From Sipunculus nudus (Eukaryota; Annelida; Sipuncula; Golfingiida; Sipunculidae), in assembly GCA_026874595.1 (NCBI GenBank), contig JAPPUL010000079.1, positions 1,171,001 to 1,235,000 of the forward strand: a stretch of DNA of 64,000 nt, given 5' to 3'. This document shows, in pieces, positions 62,597 to 64,000 of the stretch. Numbering within the stretch: position 1 is the stretch's first letter; each line of letters opens with the position of its first letter. The position numbers were made by a program, and so were the translations under genes. Under the pieces are notes generated by a model. It was not told the origin of the DNA and did no database searches. It was given only the letters and a program-made list of their open reading frames with translations.

Positions 62597-63457
62597 TTAG
62601 ACGTTTTTTAGATTTTTGTTTTCTTTTGCATGCCTTTGCAGTTCTTTAATTATTAAAGATATAACACTATCAGGTGTTGATGTCCCTGTCACTATCCCAA
62701 CTTTCCCTACCCCTCTAAAGTTTATTTTATCAAGCTCTTTTGCATCATTTATTTGTATTGTATTTTTATTAATATCTTTTGCAATCTCATATAGCTTTTT
62801 AGAATTTGAACTATTCCCTGCTCCTATTATTATCATAAGATCAACAATTGCTGATATTCTTCTTGCCTCTTTTTGCCTTGTTTTTGTTACCCCACAAATA
62901 GTTGTATGGATTTTTAGCTCTTGTGCGTATTTTGTAATCTCAGGCAAAAGCTCCCGTGTATCATCAATTGTTATAGTACTTTGAAAGACTATCCCTATCT
63001 TTTTATGCTTTGTAAGTTTCTCAAGATCTTCAAGAGTTTGTACTACAAGCGAATGTCCACTAACATATCCTTCAATACCAAGCACTTCAGGATGGTTCTT
63101 CTTGCCAAGTATTACAACAAAATATCCATCTTCTACCAAATCTTTTGCAAGTTCCTGAGTCTTCTTCACAAAAGGACAAGTTGCATCAAGAATATTTACA
63201 TTTTCCTCTTTAAAAGACGACAGGACTTTTGGAGACACTCCATGCGCTCGTATAGCAAGATTTGAAGCCTTTAAATCCTCTAAATCCTCTATATTGTATA
63301 TTCTATGCTCATCCTCAAGCTCTTTTATTGCAAGTGGATTATGTATTATAGGACCCCAAGTTTGAACACTATTTGTTCTAGAGGCCTCTATAACCAGATC
63401 AACTGCATCACGAACCCCATAACAGTACCCAAGTTCTCTAGATAATACTATTTCCAT
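62597..63457 (-). CDS. ispH: 4-hydroxy-3-methylbut-2-enyl diphosphate reductase
   Basis: A 286-residue 4Fe-4S enzyme, the last step of the MEP isoprenoid pathway. Conserved parts are GYCYGVRDAVD (Cys12), 'IHNPLAIKELE' (His), 'IRAHGVSP' (His), 'DATCPFVKKTQ' (Cys), and 'TTICGVTKTRQKEA' (third Cys). All three cluster Cys are present. GGGG lies upstream of the ATG. A ferredoxin gene lies 30 bp upstream on the same strand and could be its electron donor. Confidence 0.95.
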   Translation of the reverse strand: MEIVLSRELGYCYGVRDAVDLVIEASRTNSVQTWGPIIHNPLAIKELEDEHRIYNIEDLEDLKASNLAIRAHGVSPKVLSSFKEENVNILDATCPFVKKTQELAKDLVEDGYFVVILGKKNHPEVLGIEGYVSGHSLVVQTLEDLEKLTKHKKIGIVFQSTITIDDTRELLPEITKYAQELKIHTTICGVTKTRQKEARRISAIVDLMIIIGAGNSSNSKKLYEIAKDINKNTIQINDAKELDKINFRGVGKVGIVTGTSTPDSVISLIIKELQRHAKENKNLKNV

Positions 63458-63487
63458 TCAAAAACCCCGTATCCTGATCACTTTTAT

Positions 63488-63808
63488 TTAGTACATTGGA
63501 TATGTATAGGTAAGCCTCTCAACCGGATTCCCATTCTCCAAATGACTTTCAACTATTTCTTCGATATCTTCCTCTTTTATATTTGAGTACCATACACCCT
63601 CAGGATATACTACAAATATTGGACCATCTGAACAAGGACCAAGACAACCTGCCGGAGTTACCAAAACTTTGCCCAGAAGATTCCTTTTATCCATCTCTTC
63701 TATAAGGCGTGCATATAGCTTATGCGACCCAGAACCCCCACATGACTCTTTTACCGCAGGTGGACGCTGGTTTGTACACACAAAGCAATGTCTTCTTATT
63801 TCTCTCAT
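63488..63808 (-). CDS. Thioredoxin-like [2Fe-2S] ferredoxin
   Basis: About 106 residues. 'HCFVCTNQRPP', 'SCGGSGS', 'VTPAGCLGPCSDGPIFVVYPEGVWYSNIKEEDIEEIVESHLENGNPVERL' give the four cluster Cys and the signature of the thioredoxin-like 2Fe-2S ferredoxin family ((2Fe-2S) shethna-type). It is a small soluble electron carrier. I chose the ATG at 63808; GTG (63817) or TTG (63820) upstream are alternatives. It likely shares a transcript with ispH. Confidence 0.9.
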   Translation of the reverse strand: MREIRRHCFVCTNQRPPAVKESCGGSGSHKLYARLIEEMDKRNLLGKVLVTPAGCLGPCSDGPIFVVYPEGVWYSNIKEEDIEEIVESHLENGNPVERLTYTYPMY

Positions 63809-64000
63809 AACATTCACCAAATATTTTAATTTATTTTTCTTTACTCTGCTTTCTTTTTGTTTAACTTCTCAATAGATAAACATCAAACGTTTTTTTATCT
63901 GTAAAAAAAACTTATCTGTAAAAGACTCTTTATTCTATAGTCAATTAAATATGTTCTTAAATAACTAAAAAGTCAAATACTAAAAAAAACTCAAAAGATT
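63809..64000. other. Window edge, non-coding AT-rich DNA
   Basis: About 190 bases without a supported gene. It contains the promoter region expected for the minus-strand ferredoxin-ispH pair and a duplicated TTATCTGTAAAA near 63895-63920. Nothing else recognisable. Confidence 0.4.

Overview
The window looks like a chromosomal segment of a low-GC, Gram-negative-type bacterium, most likely a free-living spirochaete. The best lineage clues are a FlaA-like flagellar sheath protein (462-1733), a radical SAM protein of the spirochaete 'spiro-SPASM' type (25156-26691), a FliL homologue, a chemoreceptor, a two-domain cyclic-nucleotide-binding protein and a PilZ protein. No rRNA or other phylogenetic anchor is present, so this assignment rests on protein families recognised by eye.

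Layout. 0-9.4 kb: P-II regulator, FlaA-like protein, HtrA protease, tRNA-Val(UAC) followed by two small unknown genes, a hisZ-hisG pair on the minus strand, and a split transketolase. 9.4-9.7 kb: a CRISPR-like array of five identical 30-bp repeats whose four 35-bp 'spacers' are nearly identical to each other; no cas gene is visible. 9.7-12.3 kb: uvrC and a decayed dihydrofolate-reductase-like pseudogene. 12.3-21.6 kb: a long plus-strand run with a cNMP-binding protein, an AmgK-like sugar kinase, the molybdenum cofactor set moaCB-moeA-moaA-moaD-moaE-mobA, a MurU-like nucleotidyltransferase and an LptC-like lipoprotein, with a small L13e-like gene opposed. 21.6-30.1 kb: HDOD protein, orphan histidine kinase, AEC permease, spiro-SPASM protein, NapF-like ferredoxin, chemoreceptor and a pteridine-reductase-like SDR.

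30.2-41 kb differs in base composition and holds accessory genes: FliL-like protein, an orphan FMN-binding RnfG-like protein, TrpB2, two small membrane proteins, an atoD-atoA-atoE short-chain fatty acid locus, two sister GLUG-repeat lipoproteins and a haem-c protein. 41-46.2 kb: NAD(P)HX repair enzyme, a lipoprotein, an exported protein and a DUF2064 transferase-like gene whose tail carries a near-consensus parS site. 46.2-51.6 kb: exported protein, ABC exporter, CPBP protease, PilZ protein. 51.7-58.3 kb: the aromatic block pheA-aroF-tyrA, then rpsA and a TPR membrane protein. 58.4-64 kb: DUF4328 protein, SDR, hisD, a secreted Tyr/Lys-rich protein, a STAS protein, ispH and a thioredoxin-like [2Fe-2S] ferredoxin.

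Two genome-wide habits stand out. First, in about 0-30 and 41-46 kb the plus strand is strongly G-rich whichever way genes point, so minus-strand genes there encode Ser/Asn/Phe/Leu-rich proteins and mostly lack a Shine-Dalgarno sequence. Second, short perfect tandem repeats (5-16 bp) occur between genes, and 12- or 15-bp repeats occur in frame inside conserved enzymes.
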